Shown piece after piece: positions 16,768 to 26,025 of a stretch of DNA of 64,000 nucleotides. How positions within the stretch are numbered: position 1 is the stretch's first letter; every line of letters begins with the position of its first letter. Source of the DNA: Acidobacteriota bacterium (GTDB lineage Bacteria > Acidobacteriota > Thermoanaerobaculia > Multivoradales > J023). The translations under genes and the position numbers were made by a program. The notes beneath the pieces are model-generated. The model made no database searches. It had not been told where the DNA came from and was given only the letters and a program-made list of their open reading frames with translations. The stretch spans positions 1 to 64,000 of the forward strand of contig JAJCXO010000232.1 in NCBI GenBank assembly GCA_029263395.1, in the 5' to 3' direction.

Positions 16768-18879
16768 ATGCCGCATCCTGGAAACTGGAAGCTTGCTCAT
16801 CAATCTCGAATTCCAACCCGTCCGTTGGCAGCAGCGCTGTCGATCTGGGCCTTGGGACTCATAGCCTGCGGCCCAAAGGCAGAGCCACCACCCGACCCGG
16901 ACCCGCAACCGACGGCCAAGGTTTCGCCCCCTGACCCGGAGATGCTCAACATCGCTACGGCAGAGGAGTGCGGAACCTACCAACAGGAAGTCTTGAAGGA
17001 GCCGGCGAAGATCCAACCGGTTGGTGCCGAGCTCGGTACCCAGCTATTTGTCGCGATGCTGGAACGCTGTGTCCCGGTATTCGACAGTAATACTGGCTGG
17101 ACTATGCAGAAGCTGTCACTGCGCACCTACGGCTACCCCAGAGATCACACCAGTCCAGTCGATCCCAACGAGCTGCGGGATAGCAGCGATCATGCCAACG
17201 TGGTGTGGAGTGCCCCCGGTCCCACCATCGTGTTGAACAAAGCAACGGATCCCGGCATCAACAACGGCACACGCTTCAAGATGAATCTCTACAACTTCCT
17301 GGCCCCGCAGGCAGATCCCCACGCCTGCAATCCGATCGGACGTGCCGCCAACTCGTTCGGTCGTGGTGCCCAGGCGATGTTCACCCCCAACACTGAGCCG
17401 AACTGCTTTCACGGCGACAATTCGACCAACTTCCATTTCCACGGCTTTCACGTGTCGCCACAACCCCACCAGGATTGGGTAGGACTCGAGCTCCTGCCTT
17501 TCGGCTCGACGCCGCCAGAACATGCAGTCCACGTTCGTGGTGCCGCGGTGATCGGCGAATATCCTTTTGACGTCGACCCATTGCGTTACACCCAAGCCGA
17601 GGGCACCCATTGGTACCATGCCCACAAACACGGTTCGACGGCGCTACAGGTGCTCAACGGTCTGGTCGGTACCTTCCAGATTCTCGGCGAGTTCGACAAG
17701 GAGCTCGATGGACTGTTCGCTAGCCAAGGCGGGCTCCCCGACAAGGTGTTAGTGGTGCAACAGGTCCAGGAGCGTCCCCCGGGCTACCAGAACGGCTCCC
17801 CCCGGCCCTCCATGCCGCTGATCAACGGGATGGCCAACCCGATTATCGAAATGAAGCCTGGTGAGATCCAACGCTGGCGTTTCATCGGAGCCACCATGCA
17901 GGCCTCTGCCCAGCTGGAGATCGGCTTCCCGCCAAGCTCGGGCGCGGCCCCAGAAATCCGGCAAATCGCGATGGATGGCGTGCAATTTGCGCCGCAGAAT
18001 TACGCCCGCCAACTAATGCTACGCGCCTCAGACAACCAAGCCGGCGCCGATAATGCGGTAGCAAATGTGATGAATCTCGATCCCGGCAATCGCATTGACC
18101 TGCTGGTGCAGGCACCCACCGAGGCGGGTCGTCACACGATGACGTTCAAAATGGTTGCCAATCTGCACGAAACGGCGGCCGAAGATCTTACCGATCAACT
18201 CGAAGCTCTCGTACGTTTCAGCAACACCAACGCTCTCGCCACTGGTGCAGCAGAAGCCACTGACCCTCCGTTGTTGACGGTAGTCGTTGAAGGTGAGCCG
18301 GTGAACAGTACTTTCCCCACCGAGGATCAATTTCCGAAGTTACCCAACTTCCTCGACGATCTCACACCACCGTTCAAGCCAAGAACCGTCGCTTATCAGA
18401 TGAAAAACCAAGGCCAGCTCGAACTAGTCGAGTTCGACATCTGTGGGCAGAAGTTTGATCCCGCTTGCGTCAACGAAACCCTGACCCTCGAGGTCCCGGA
18501 AGAGTGGACGTTGACCAACAACAGCAACATTGCCCACCCTTTTCACATCCACACCAACCCGTTTCAACTGGTCAGCGACGGACCGACCGAGTTCCAGCCG
18601 CCCTACATCTGGCGCGATACGGTGGCGATTCCCACCGGCACACCTACCGATCTAGGACACGCGGTGATCCGTTACGAAGCGACCGAATTCACCGGCGAGT
18701 TCGTCAACCACTGTCACATTCTCGGTCATGAGGACCGCGGCATGATGCACAACGTACAGACCGTCTGCCCCAACGGCAAATGGGGCAAGCCGACGTCGGA
18801 TCTCAGTCCTGAATGTCGAGAAGGTAATTACCAGCCGGCGGCACCAAAGTGTGAACCGGGGACCTGCGAAGGCGGCTGA
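16768..18879 (+). CDS. multicopper oxidase, predicted lipoprotein
   Basis: A 703-residue secreted oxidase. The N terminus has a hydrophobic segment ending in LIAC (C34), a lipobox, followed by a Pro/Asp-rich linker. Copper ligands appear in order: HFHGFH near 222-227, HWYHAHKH near 280-287, HPFHIH near 589-594, and HCHILGHEDRGMM near 648-660. The last supplies type 1 and type 3 ligands with an axial Met. This is the laccase/CueO/bilirubin oxidase layout. The start is fixed by AAGGAGG 6 bases upstream. Roles could include Cu(I) or Mn(II) detoxification or phenol oxidation; the sequence does not decide. Confidence 0.93.
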   Translation: MPHPGNWKLAHQSRIPTRPLAAALSIWALGLIACGPKAEPPPDPDPQPTAKVSPPDPEMLNIATAEECGTYQQEVLKEPAKIQPVGAELGTQLFVAMLERCVPVFDSNTGWTMQKLSLRTYGYPRDHTSPVDPNELRDSSDHANVVWSAPGPTIVLNKATDPGINNGTRFKMNLYNFLAPQADPHACNPIGRAANSFGRGAQAMFTPNTEPNCFHGDNSTNFHFHGFHVSPQPHQDWVGLELLPFGSTPPEHAVHVRGAAVIGEYPFDVDPLRYTQAEGTHWYHAHKHGSTALQVLNGLVGTFQILGEFDKELDGLFASQGGLPDKVLVVQQVQERPPGYQNGSPRPSMPLINGMANPIIEMKPGEIQRWRFIGATMQASAQLEIGFPPSSGAAPEIRQIAMDGVQFAPQNYARQLMLRASDNQAGADNAVANVMNLDPGNRIDLLVQAPTEAGRHTMTFKMVANLHETAAEDLTDQLEALVRFSNTNALATGAAEATDPPLLTVVVEGEPVNSTFPTEDQFPKLPNFLDDLTPPFKPRTVAYQMKNQGQLELVEFDICGQKFDPACVNETLTLEVPEEWTLTNNSNIAHPFHIHTNPFQLVSDGPTEFQPPYIWRDTVAIPTGTPTDLGHAVIRYEATEFTGEFVNHCHILGHEDRGMMHNVQTVCPNGKWGKPTSDLSPECREGNYQPAAPKCEPGTCEGG

Positions 18880-19000
18880 CTAGCAAGCTGACCGGCGCCT
18901 AACCCTTCAGCTCGAGACTCATCGCGAGGGTTGGGCGTCGCTCAACAACCATCCACTTGCCGGCCGTCTTCTGCAGCCATGAACAGGCACCTGACTTGCC

Positions 19001-19348
19001 TCAATAAACCCGAGTGGATCTCGATACCCCCGCACGACTCTTCATCCGAGAGCTGATCACAACCGTCAATCTCCGCATCTCGTCCATGATCGGATCACCA
19101 TCAGGCCAGCCGCCTCCCTGATGATAGTGCGCCCGCTGACGGGCAAATAGCAGGATACGCAGGTCATCCAGCGAAAGACTGTCCAAGGGCTGCTCGTCGA
19201 GCTTTTTGACATAAACCCCCAGGTCGCGCGCCTCGCCACCAACTTGCTGGTAGCCGTTGAGGGTCTGAGCGAAGCGGATGACCTCGACGCCCGAAGAACC
19301 TGGAGAGGGGACGTCAGCGAGCGTCAGTTCATTGGTTGGAATGATCAT
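19001..19348 (-). CDS. hypothetical protein
   Basis: A 115-residue soluble protein starting at the ATG at 19348; a TTG seven codons upstream is less likely. It is charged, with a helical middle (DSLSLDDLRILLFARQRAHYHQGGGWPDGDPI). I recognise no family. It lies 35 bp downstream of the MORN-protein gene on the same strand and could be its operon partner. Coding is supported mainly by composition and position. Confidence 0.5.
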   Translation of the reverse strand: MIIPTNELTLADVPSPGSSGVEVIRFAQTLNGYQQVGGEARDLGVYVKKLDEQPLDSLSLDDLRILLFARQRAHYHQGGGWPDGDPIMDEMRRLTVVISSRMKSRAGVSRSTRVY

Positions 19349-19403
19349 AGGCCATTGTGACACCAGCAACTCGTGCAGTCACCCCCTGCACCTCAGTGAG
19401 AAC

Positions 19404-21410
19404 TCACTCGACTCTAAACTGCAAGCTCCAACCGTAGGCCCCACCTTCATAAAAGGTCATCATCTGACCGATGGCGTGCTCGCCGCGCTTGGCATAAAGC
19501 GTCCATTCATAGAACTCCCCGAGACGGGTTGGCGGCAGCTCGAGGTCAACTGAGGTATCGAACGTTTGACTTTCGACCATCACTTCCAAATCAGCAGGTG
19601 GATCACAATGCCGACGGGTGATCTTGTAGCCATACTCAATACCTTTGGGGTCCTCCTTGGCCGGTGGTTGCCAAGCAAAGGTGAATTGCCCAGGTAGTGG
19701 CTCGACCGCCGCACAGTCAAGGTTTGTTTCCGGGAAGTCTTCGTTGCTGTCCCAGGGTTCAGTAAGGCGCAGGGTGTAGAGCAAAGGTGCAGTGGCCTGG
19801 GTGACTTCGCCTAGCACCACTTCAAATCCTGAACTCGACGCTAAATCCCCGGTCCGCTGCCTACCGTTCAACGGTTCAGCGTCAACCTCCACTTTCATGT
19901 AATAGCTGCCGGGCGACAAACCGTAAACCTTGACCACCCCGTTCTCGACTTCGGTTCGAGGATGTGGATACTTTCGGGTGTGGTTGTTGATAAACCAGAT
20001 GTCGAAGGCTGGACCAGAAGGTTCGAGACTCTGGTCGGAGCCGCTATCGAGAACCCCCTCTACGGTCCCGTCCGGCGGACCGTGTGTGCCGGTTGAGTCG
20101 GTCACTGGCTCGGAGGTGGGTTCGCTGTCGACGGGCAAAGCCCCTGATTCCGCCGTCCCGGCAACAATCTGCTGCATCTCTTCTTCGGTGATCGTCGCGA
20201 TACAACAGATGTCCCCTTCGAGGGCACTGTCGATCAACTCGACGTCTGTCGCGGCGGCTGTTTTGTCCTCCGGCTGCGGCGAGTTGAGCTCGACGTAGGG
20301 GCGATCACCGATCATCAGCTGGATGGCCGCTACCTGTACCTCGTCGGATACTTTCGGCGGTAGCTCGACGCCTGGTGGGGCGTGCCACAGCTCAACTTTC
20401 TTACCGTCTTGGTAGAGCCCACTCTCGATGACATCACCAGCGGCATCACGCAACACAAACGCGCCGTCACGGTACAGGAAATGCAGCTGACGAGTGGCAC
20501 AGAACTCCTCACGCCCGTCCGCCGAGGTAGTCGGCACCGCTTGGTCAGGGCACTCCTGCCCAGCAACCGTAAAATCCCCTTCGACGACACTCCGATAGCC
20601 TGATTCATAGAGGATACGCCAACGCTCTGATCCATCCGAAAAAAAGCCGATCCATTCGCCGTCGAGCTCCCCGCCGCGGTAGGTACGCACCTCGCGTAGA
20701 GACCCGTCGAGATAGTAGGCGCGGCTTTCCCCATCGGGTCTGCCTTCGACGAAGGTTTCTTCTTCGACCAACACTTCCCGGCCGAACGGTCCTTCGAAAA
20801 CACGATGGAGGCCATGCCGCCGATCGTTCTCGTAGGTCATGATCTCGCGCAGCAGATAACGTTTCGCCCCGTTGGCGTCGACCTCGGCGTCCCAGGTGAC
20901 ATAGGGCCCAACCAACACCTGTTCGCCGTGCTTATCCGTTTTGTGGCACTGCGACCACATCCGCGGACGATGGTCAAAGCCGAAGGAGCGCTCACGCCTC
21001 GAACCTGGCGGGCACAGGTCTTCAGGTTGCAGGATGTAGCGACTCGCCTCACCGGGCAGCAGCATACGCTGCGATTCGATGGTTCCACTGGGCGTCCAGG
21101 AGACCCAGAGTCCAGCTTGCACACCCTTGAGATAAAGTCCTTGGCGGGCCGTCGAGCCGTCGGCATAAAGCTCCAGATACGGACCGTGACGGGCAACCCG
21201 AGTTCCCCTCGTCGCCTCGCACCACAAGGCTGAGCGAAAACCGTCAGGCGCTTCGACGCGGCGCAGCTCGGTGCCCTCTGGGCAGGTGATCTCCTCAGCG
21301 GACCAACGCGGTAACACTTCCTTCGCCTGTGCTTGCGTCGAGATCCACACCCCAACCGTGAGTAACCACACCAGAGTCGACGACCGCAACACTAGGGCTC
21401 GGTCAAGCAT
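19404..21410 (-). CDS. secreted MORN-repeat protein with C-terminal Fn3-like domains
   Basis: A 668-residue protein with a signal peptide (hydrophobic about 10-28, ending AQAQA). Residues about 70-350 hold several MORN_2-type repeats (G-x-Y..Y-DG-S-x-x-x-G-x-Y-x-x-G-x-x-x-G-x-W-x-x-x), as in YwqK-like proteins. A Ser/Thr/Pro/Glu-rich linker (about 420-470) precedes beta-sandwich-like segments (YYMKVEVDAEPLNG, FTFAWQPPAKEDPKGIEYGYKI) typical of fibronectin III folds. Ten or more cysteines suggest an extracytoplasmic location with disulfides. MORN repeats usually mediate lipid or protein contacts; the role here is unknown. Confidence 0.75.
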   Translation of the reverse strand: MLDRALVLRSSTLVWLLTVGVWISTQAQAKEVLPRWSAEEITCPEGTELRRVEAPDGFRSALWCEATRGTRVARHGPYLELYADGSTARQGLYLKGVQAGLWVSWTPSGTIESQRMLLPGEASRYILQPEDLCPPGSRRERSFGFDHRPRMWSQCHKTDKHGEQVLVGPYVTWDAEVDANGAKRYLLREIMTYENDRRHGLHRVFEGPFGREVLVEEETFVEGRPDGESRAYYLDGSLREVRTYRGGELDGEWIGFFSDGSERWRILYESGYRSVVEGDFTVAGQECPDQAVPTTSADGREEFCATRQLHFLYRDGAFVLRDAAGDVIESGLYQDGKKVELWHAPPGVELPPKVSDEVQVAAIQLMIGDRPYVELNSPQPEDKTAAATDVELIDSALEGDICCIATITEEEMQQIVAGTAESGALPVDSEPTSEPVTDSTGTHGPPDGTVEGVLDSGSDQSLEPSGPAFDIWFINNHTRKYPHPRTEVENGVVKVYGLSPGSYYMKVEVDAEPLNGRQRTGDLASSSGFEVVLGEVTQATAPLLYTLRLTEPWDSNEDFPETNLDCAAVEPLPGQFTFAWQPPAKEDPKGIEYGYKITRRHCDPPADLEVMVESQTFDTSVDLELPPTRLGEFYEWTLYAKRGEHAIGQMMTFYEGGAYGWSLQFRVE

Positions 21411-21739
21411 CGAATCGATCCTCCAGTCGTCTCCCCAAGCCGCCGATCGTGACTGGCCATCACGACAGCGGATGGCGCCGTTTTAGCCTCTAGAATTCCT
21501 GCTGCGAGCAGGTACCCAGGGATGATACTCGACGCCTCAGAAGATTGGGACGATCACGAGTATGATCGTTGATCCTAGATCTGACCTACAGCGTATGATC
21601 TAACCGACGGCGTTGCACAGCAAGGGTTTTCGGCCATGGATCCGCCAATAGCGCTGACTGATCGATGCGGTCCTCGTTCGATTCATCCTGGGTTTGGAGC
21701 GACTCGGTCCAGGATGACTCTCACCCGCAGCTGACAGCC
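21411..21739. other. 329-bp intergenic region, nothing named
   Basis: It lies between the MORN-protein start and the end of the M56 gene, both on the minus strand, so it should contain the MORN gene promoter. I found no repeat, convincing terminator or small gene. Confidence 0.5.
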
Positions 21740-23479
21740 CTATGGATTGGGTCGATCACTCTTGGACGCTTTCCCCTCGTGTTCCCGCTGCTTTGCCTCA
21801 AGGCGCCGGGCCTCGGCCTCACGGACGCGCTCATGGATCTCGGACGCCCGCTCCTCCAACTGCTGGAGCTCTTCCTCCAACTGTTTGGCCTGCTCCGCGA
21901 GGGCACGCTCATCGACCATTGACGCTCGAGCCTCTAGTTCCTGTAGCTCGAGCTCCAGACGCCGAGCATTCGCCTGGTGAGCTTTTGCCTTCATTTTCAC
22001 AGACTCAGCTCTCATTGCACGGTGCTGCTCCTGCAACATATGCTGGGCCTTCTCCTCGCCAGCCTGCGCCTTCACCTTCGACGTCTTGGCTGCCTTTTCC
22101 CAAAGCTCCAACTCCAAACGCTGAGCCTCGGCCAGACGAGCCTGCTCTTCGGCCTCTGATGACCGCGCCTCGAGATCCCGCAGCTGCTGCTTCAACATGC
22201 GCCGGGCTTCCACCTCGCCAAATCGCGCATGCATCTCGGCAGATCGAGCGTGCAGTTCCCGCATCTGCTCTTGCACCAGCCGTCGTTCCTTGGCCGGGAG
22301 AGCGTCCTCACCCCCCTTCGACATGCGAGCCTGTAACGCCTCGAGGGCGTCTTGGAGACGCTTGGCCTCCACCTCGAGACTACGCTCGTCCGCCATCAAA
22401 TCCGGATCAGAACCTGCTTCTGGCACCGCTGGCGCTGCAAACGTCAGACTGGCGATCGGCAACAGAACGAGGGTCACCAGCACCGCCACCAAAACTTCCG
22501 TGACTCGAGAGCGTTTCCGACTGGGGCTTGTTTCCAAACTGGAGGTACTTTCCAAAATAGCCATGATGCGTCCTTCTAGTTGAGATCGAGCCGCCATGAC
22601 CGGCGAGAGGCTCGCGCCTCCACGGTAGGCCATTGCGGTCTCGAGGAGTTGATCGGCGTAAATTGCGGACGGAACCCCCTGCTCGACGACCAGCTGGTCA
22701 CAGGCCAGCTCGCGCTCCAGAGTCAGGCGACGTTGCAACCACCAGACAAGGGGATTGAACCAGTGGACGGCGCAGGCCAGGTGACCGATCAAGGTCACTG
22801 GGATGTCGCGCCGGGAGACGTGGCCGAGCTCGTGGGCCAACACCGCACGCCGACGCTCGACCGACCACGTGTCACAATCCTCAGGCAGCAGGACAGTCGG
22901 CCGAACGAGCCCCCAGACGAGAGGCATCGCTCGGCCCGACCGTCGCCGCAGCTCAACCGCCAGAGAGAGTCCGAGTCGACGCTGGATGGTAGCCAGCAAG
23001 GCAAGCCAGTTCTCGTCAACAATCGGCTCGGCACGACGGACCGCTAGGTTGCTCGCCAGCACTCGGGTGATTAGCAGCGCCAACAAAGCCAGCGCCCCCA
23101 GGGACCAACCCAGCAGCAGCCAGTCACTGGACCCCACGGTCTCAGATATCGTCGGCGACAATACCGCTCCCCCTGAATCCGCCGCGATCGCCGAATGCCC
23201 GCTGGGTTTTTGGCCCATGTCAAACGTCTCGAAGCTCGGGGTCGCTAGCCTCGGGACCACATCCCAGCTTGGCAAGACCCAAGCGAGTATGGGTACCACG
23301 AGGCTAGCCAAGAGTGCCAATGCGATCGTCAGGTGACGGATCGACGCCGGCATCCGGCACATGGCGAGCAGCCCGAACCGAGTCAACAACAGAATCAACG
23401 TGACTTTGAATGCAATCAGCAGCCCAGTGGAGAGAACCTCGGAACCGCCCAACGTTTGGAGAATCCAGGGATCCAACAT
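21740..23479 (-). CDS. BlaR1/MecR1-type M56 metalloprotease with a long coiled-coil tail
   Basis: A 579-residue membrane protease. The start at 23479 overlaps the blaI stop (TGATG), so most of the longer open frame upstream is a shadow of blaI. TM helices lie near 20-40, 48-70 and 120-142. The zinc site HELGH is at 216-220, with ERELACDQLVV about 45 residues later as the third-ligand region. Another TM lies near 315-335. The C-terminal ~230 residues are almost pure charged coiled coil (repeated LE.R..E..AR.AEA), replacing the beta-lactam sensor of BlaR1. It likely cleaves or triggers cleavage of the adjacent repressor in response to an envelope signal. Confidence 0.9.
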   Translation of the reverse strand: MLDPWILQTLGGSEVLSTGLLIAFKVTLILLLTRFGLLAMCRMPASIRHLTIALALLASLVVPILAWVLPSWDVVPRLATPSFETFDMGQKPSGHSAIAADSGGAVLSPTISETVGSSDWLLLGWSLGALALLALLITRVLASNLAVRRAEPIVDENWLALLATIQRRLGLSLAVELRRRSGRAMPLVWGLVRPTVLLPEDCDTWSVERRRAVLAHELGHVSRRDIPVTLIGHLACAVHWFNPLVWWLQRRLTLERELACDQLVVEQGVPSAIYADQLLETAMAYRGGASLSPVMAARSQLEGRIMAILESTSSLETSPSRKRSRVTEVLVAVLVTLVLLPIASLTFAAPAVPEAGSDPDLMADERSLEVEAKRLQDALEALQARMSKGGEDALPAKERRLVQEQMRELHARSAEMHARFGEVEARRMLKQQLRDLEARSSEAEEQARLAEAQRLELELWEKAAKTSKVKAQAGEEKAQHMLQEQHRAMRAESVKMKAKAHQANARRLELELQELEARASMVDERALAEQAKQLEEELQQLEERASEIHERVREAEARRLEAKQREHEGKASKSDRPNP

Positions 23480-23868
23480 CAAGGCAACTCTTGCTTGGCC
23501 TGATCGATCAGATGCTGGATGCGATCCAGCTCCTCCACATCGATCTCGGTTTTGGGATCTGCGAAGTGTGCTGCCACGGCGTCTCCCACCGAGCCCCGAA
23601 AGAACGTCCCGAGTACTGTCGACAACGCCGCTCGAGCGGCCTGTGTCCGCGCCACCGCGGGACGATACAAGTGTCGCCGACCCTCCTTCTGGCGTCGAAC
23701 ATAACCCTTGCCTTCGAGGATCCTCAACAGCGTGCGGACGGCAGTGTCGGTCGGCGGGTCGGGCATACCGGCGGCGATCTCGACCACTGAAGCCTGCCGC
23801 TGTTGGAATAGGACGTTCATGATCTGTCGCTCTCGTCGGCTGAGATTCAGGTCGTGGGTTTTGGCCAT
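23479..23868 (-). CDS. blaI: BlaI/MecI/CopY-type repressor
   Basis: A 129-residue winged-helix repressor. The start at 23868 is chosen because CAGGAGAG lies about 8 bases upstream. The N-terminal LSRRERQIMNVLFQQRQASVVEIAAGM and TAVRTLLRILEGKGYVRRQKEGRRHLYRP are the HTH and wing; the C-terminal helix dimerises. It forms an operon with the M56 protease (1-base overlap). Two matching palindromes flank a canonical promoter just upstream, so autorepression is very likely. Confidence 0.95.
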   Translation of the reverse strand: MAKTHDLNLSRRERQIMNVLFQQRQASVVEIAAGMPDPPTDTAVRTLLRILEGKGYVRRQKEGRRHLYRPAVARTQAARAALSTVLGTFFRGSVGDAVAAHFADPKTEIDVEELDRIQHLIDQAKQELP

Positions 23869-23920
23869 CAAATACTCTCCTGATATTGATCGACAGCACG
23901 CCCTGCAGCGCATCTCCAAC

Positions 23921-23936
23921 CGCCAATTTTTTGGCG
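23921..23936. promoter_or_regulatory. blaI operator 1 (perfect palindrome)
   Basis: CGCCAA-TTTT-TTGGCG is a perfect 6-bp inverted repeat. It lies between the promoter -10 and the blaI start. Confidence 0.75.
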
Positions 23937-23943
23937 CTTAGAA

Positions 23944-23971
23944 AGCATAACTCAATCCGGCACATTGTCAA
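23944..23971 (-). promoter_or_regulatory. sigma-70 type promoter of blaI-M56
   Basis: On the minus strand the -35 TTGACA (23966-23971) is a perfect consensus and the -10 TATGCT (23944-23949) is good, with a 16-bp spacer. The two operators lie on either side. Confidence 0.75.
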
Positions 23972-23979
23972 CGCCCAAT

Positions 23980-23995
23980 CGCCAATTTTTTAGCG
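23980..23995. promoter_or_regulatory. blaI operator 2 (near-perfect palindrome)
   Basis: CGCCAATTTTTTAGCG has one mismatch from operator 1 and lies just upstream of the -35. The two centres are 59 bp apart. Confidence 0.75.
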
Positions 23996-24215
23996 ATTCG
24001 TGGTCAAGGAACAGCGAGTCTTTTACCCCAGGCTCAGGCCGGGGATAAATTCCCGTGAAGTAAGCCCGTCAAGCTTGTTCCTTTGGCAAGCGCGGCAGCA
24101 CTGCATCGCCAACAACAGGGACAACACACCACGGGTGCCCGGCAGCCTAGAGCGATTCAACCCCGGCAGACCCCAATCCGCCCATTGGGCACCGAAGAAA
24201 AATAGAATAGAAGCC
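23996..24215. other. leader region before the M14 gene, nothing named
   Basis: The rest of the 347-bp divergent gap between blaI and the M14 carboxypeptidase. The frame remains open here, but composition is poor and the signal peptide begins only at 24216. No operator copy or clear promoter was found on the plus strand. Confidence 0.45.
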
Positions 24216-25946
24216 ATGAATCTTCTCAAGCAAGCCTCATGGATCTTCGCCCTGTCCGCCCTCCTAGCCGGCTCCGTATCGGCCCAGCCCGCAAGCGACG
24301 CCCCCTTGCCGGAAGCCTGGTTCGCCATCTCCGAAACCGGACCGTGGGTGGTACGGATCGCCTTTGACGCTCGGCAGACTGCTGATGACCTCTACCAACG
24401 GATCGACGTGTGGCAGATCCGACACGACGAGGGAGTGCTCGAGGCTCTGGTGTCAGCGGACGAAGCGCAGCAGCTGCGCGGTGAGGGATTTGTCCTCGCG
24501 GTCGCTGAAGAGAAGACGCGCACCCTGGCGCGTCTCGGTATTCCGTTGCCCGATCAAGGCGGTGGGATCCCGGGCTTCCCGTGTTACCGCACTGTCGAAG
24601 AGACCTACGCCACTGCTGAGGCAATTGTCGCCGCAAACCCAGGCTTGGCAACCTGGACCGACGTCGGCGACTCGTGGGAGAAGCTTCAAGACCCGAACAA
24701 CGGCTGGGACATTTTTGTGCTCGAGCTGACTCAGTCAACGGTACCCGGTCCCAAGCCGGTATTTTTTGCCAACTTCGCAATTCACTCCCGTGAATACACC
24801 ACCGCCGAACTCGGCACAAGATTCGCTGAATATCTGGTCGACAATTACGATGTGGACCCAGATATCACCTGGTTGCTGGACCATCACGAAGTCCACCTGA
24901 TGCTCCAGAGCAACCCGGACGGACGCAAACAGGCTGAGAGCGGATTGTTTTGGCGTAAAAACGCCAACAACAACTACTGTTCCAACACCAATGACCGCGG
25001 TGCGGATCTCAATCGCAACTTCGATTTCGAGTGGAATTGCTGCGGCGGGTCGTCTGGCAGCCAATGTAACCAGACCTACCGTGGCCCCTCGGCGGCCTCC
25101 GAGCCTGAAATCCAGGTGCTACAGAACTACGTCCGCTCGATCTTCCCGGATCAGCGGGGCCCTGGCTTGAACGACCCCGCTCCCGCCGACGCTACCGGTG
25201 TTGCGATCGATGTTCATGCGTCTGGAGAATTGGTGTTGTGGTCCTGGGGTTTCACTTTTGATCCGCCACCCAACGGTACCGCTCTCAGAACTTTTGGCCG
25301 CAAGTTAGCCTTCTTCAACGACCACACTCCCCTGTCGGTCCGCGAACTGACCAACGCCGATGGTGGTAGCTCTGATTTCTATTATGGTGAGCTCGGGGTT
25401 GCGGGTATGGGATATGAGCTCGGAACCCAGTTCTTTGAAAGCTGCACGTTCTTCGAGAACAACATCCTGCAGGTCAACATCGACTCGTTGGTCTACGGGG
25501 CCAAGGTTGCCCGCACGCCCTACCTCACCCCCGCTGGACCTGAGGCGTTCGACGCCACCGCACCCACCGACCCGGTCTCCCCAGGCGAGCTGGTGTTGCT
25601 GACTGCAACCCTCGACGACACTCGCTTCAACAACTCCAACGGCACCGAGCCAACGGAGACCATCACCATCGCTGAAGCCTTCGTCGACGTGCCACCATGG
25701 GACGATTCCGCCATCCCCCTCGCAATGATCGCCTCCGACGGCACTTTTGACGAGGGCGTCGAGCAGGTCGAAACGATGCTCGACACCACCGGACTCTCGG
25801 GCGGGCGTCACATGCTCTATGTGCGCGGCACTGACTCCGCCGGCAACCAGGGCGTCGTCGCCGCGGCCTTTCTCACCATCGATAGCGGATCGATCTTCGC
25901 GGATGGCTTCGAAAGCGGTAATACGTCGGCGTGGTCGGCGCGATAG
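24216..25946 (+). CDS. secreted M14 zinc carboxypeptidase
   Basis: A 576-residue exported peptidase. The ATG at 24216 is chosen because a classic signal peptide follows at once (LLKQASWIFALSALLAGSVSAQ). The M14 zinc ligands are H190 and E193 in HSREYTTAE, plus a later histidine in DVHASGEL near 333. The catalytic Glu is in the MGYELGTQFFES region near 400. The C-terminal third is a beta-sandwich-like add-on, ending in FADGFESGNTSAWS. Such DGFESG...W tails recur at the ends of secreted proteins in several bacterial groups and may be a sorting or processing signal (inference). It probably degrades extracellular peptides. Confidence 0.92.
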   Translation: MNLLKQASWIFALSALLAGSVSAQPASDAPLPEAWFAISETGPWVVRIAFDARQTADDLYQRIDVWQIRHDEGVLEALVSADEAQQLRGEGFVLAVAEEKTRTLARLGIPLPDQGGGIPGFPCYRTVEETYATAEAIVAANPGLATWTDVGDSWEKLQDPNNGWDIFVLELTQSTVPGPKPVFFANFAIHSREYTTAELGTRFAEYLVDNYDVDPDITWLLDHHEVHLMLQSNPDGRKQAESGLFWRKNANNNYCSNTNDRGADLNRNFDFEWNCCGGSSGSQCNQTYRGPSAASEPEIQVLQNYVRSIFPDQRGPGLNDPAPADATGVAIDVHASGELVLWSWGFTFDPPPNGTALRTFGRKLAFFNDHTPLSVRELTNADGGSSDFYYGELGVAGMGYELGTQFFESCTFFENNILQVNIDSLVYGAKVARTPYLTPAGPEAFDATAPTDPVSPGELVLLTATLDDTRFNNSNGTEPTETITIAEAFVDVPPWDDSAIPLAMIASDGTFDEGVEQVETMLDTTGLSGGRHMLYVRGTDSAGNQGVVAAAFLTIDSGSIFADGFESGNTSAWSAR

Positions 25947-26025
25947 ATCTTCGAGGACCGCGGAAAGCTTCCGTGGCGACCTCCTACTAACCCATCACGA
26001 TCAAGCTGCAACACGCTTGACGCCA

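Noticed and set aside
16466-16816. Minus-strand ORF (116 aa) in the oxidase leader
   Set aside because: It overlaps the oxidase start and its ribosome site and shows no conserved pattern.
23480-23971. Extended N terminus of the M56 protease
   Set aside because: The extra frame is a shadow of blaI; the start overlapping the blaI stop gives normal family length and topology.
24000-24215. Extended N terminus of the M14 peptidase
   Set aside because: The signal peptide starts at 24216; the 72 upstream codons are not membrane-like and lie in the promoter region.
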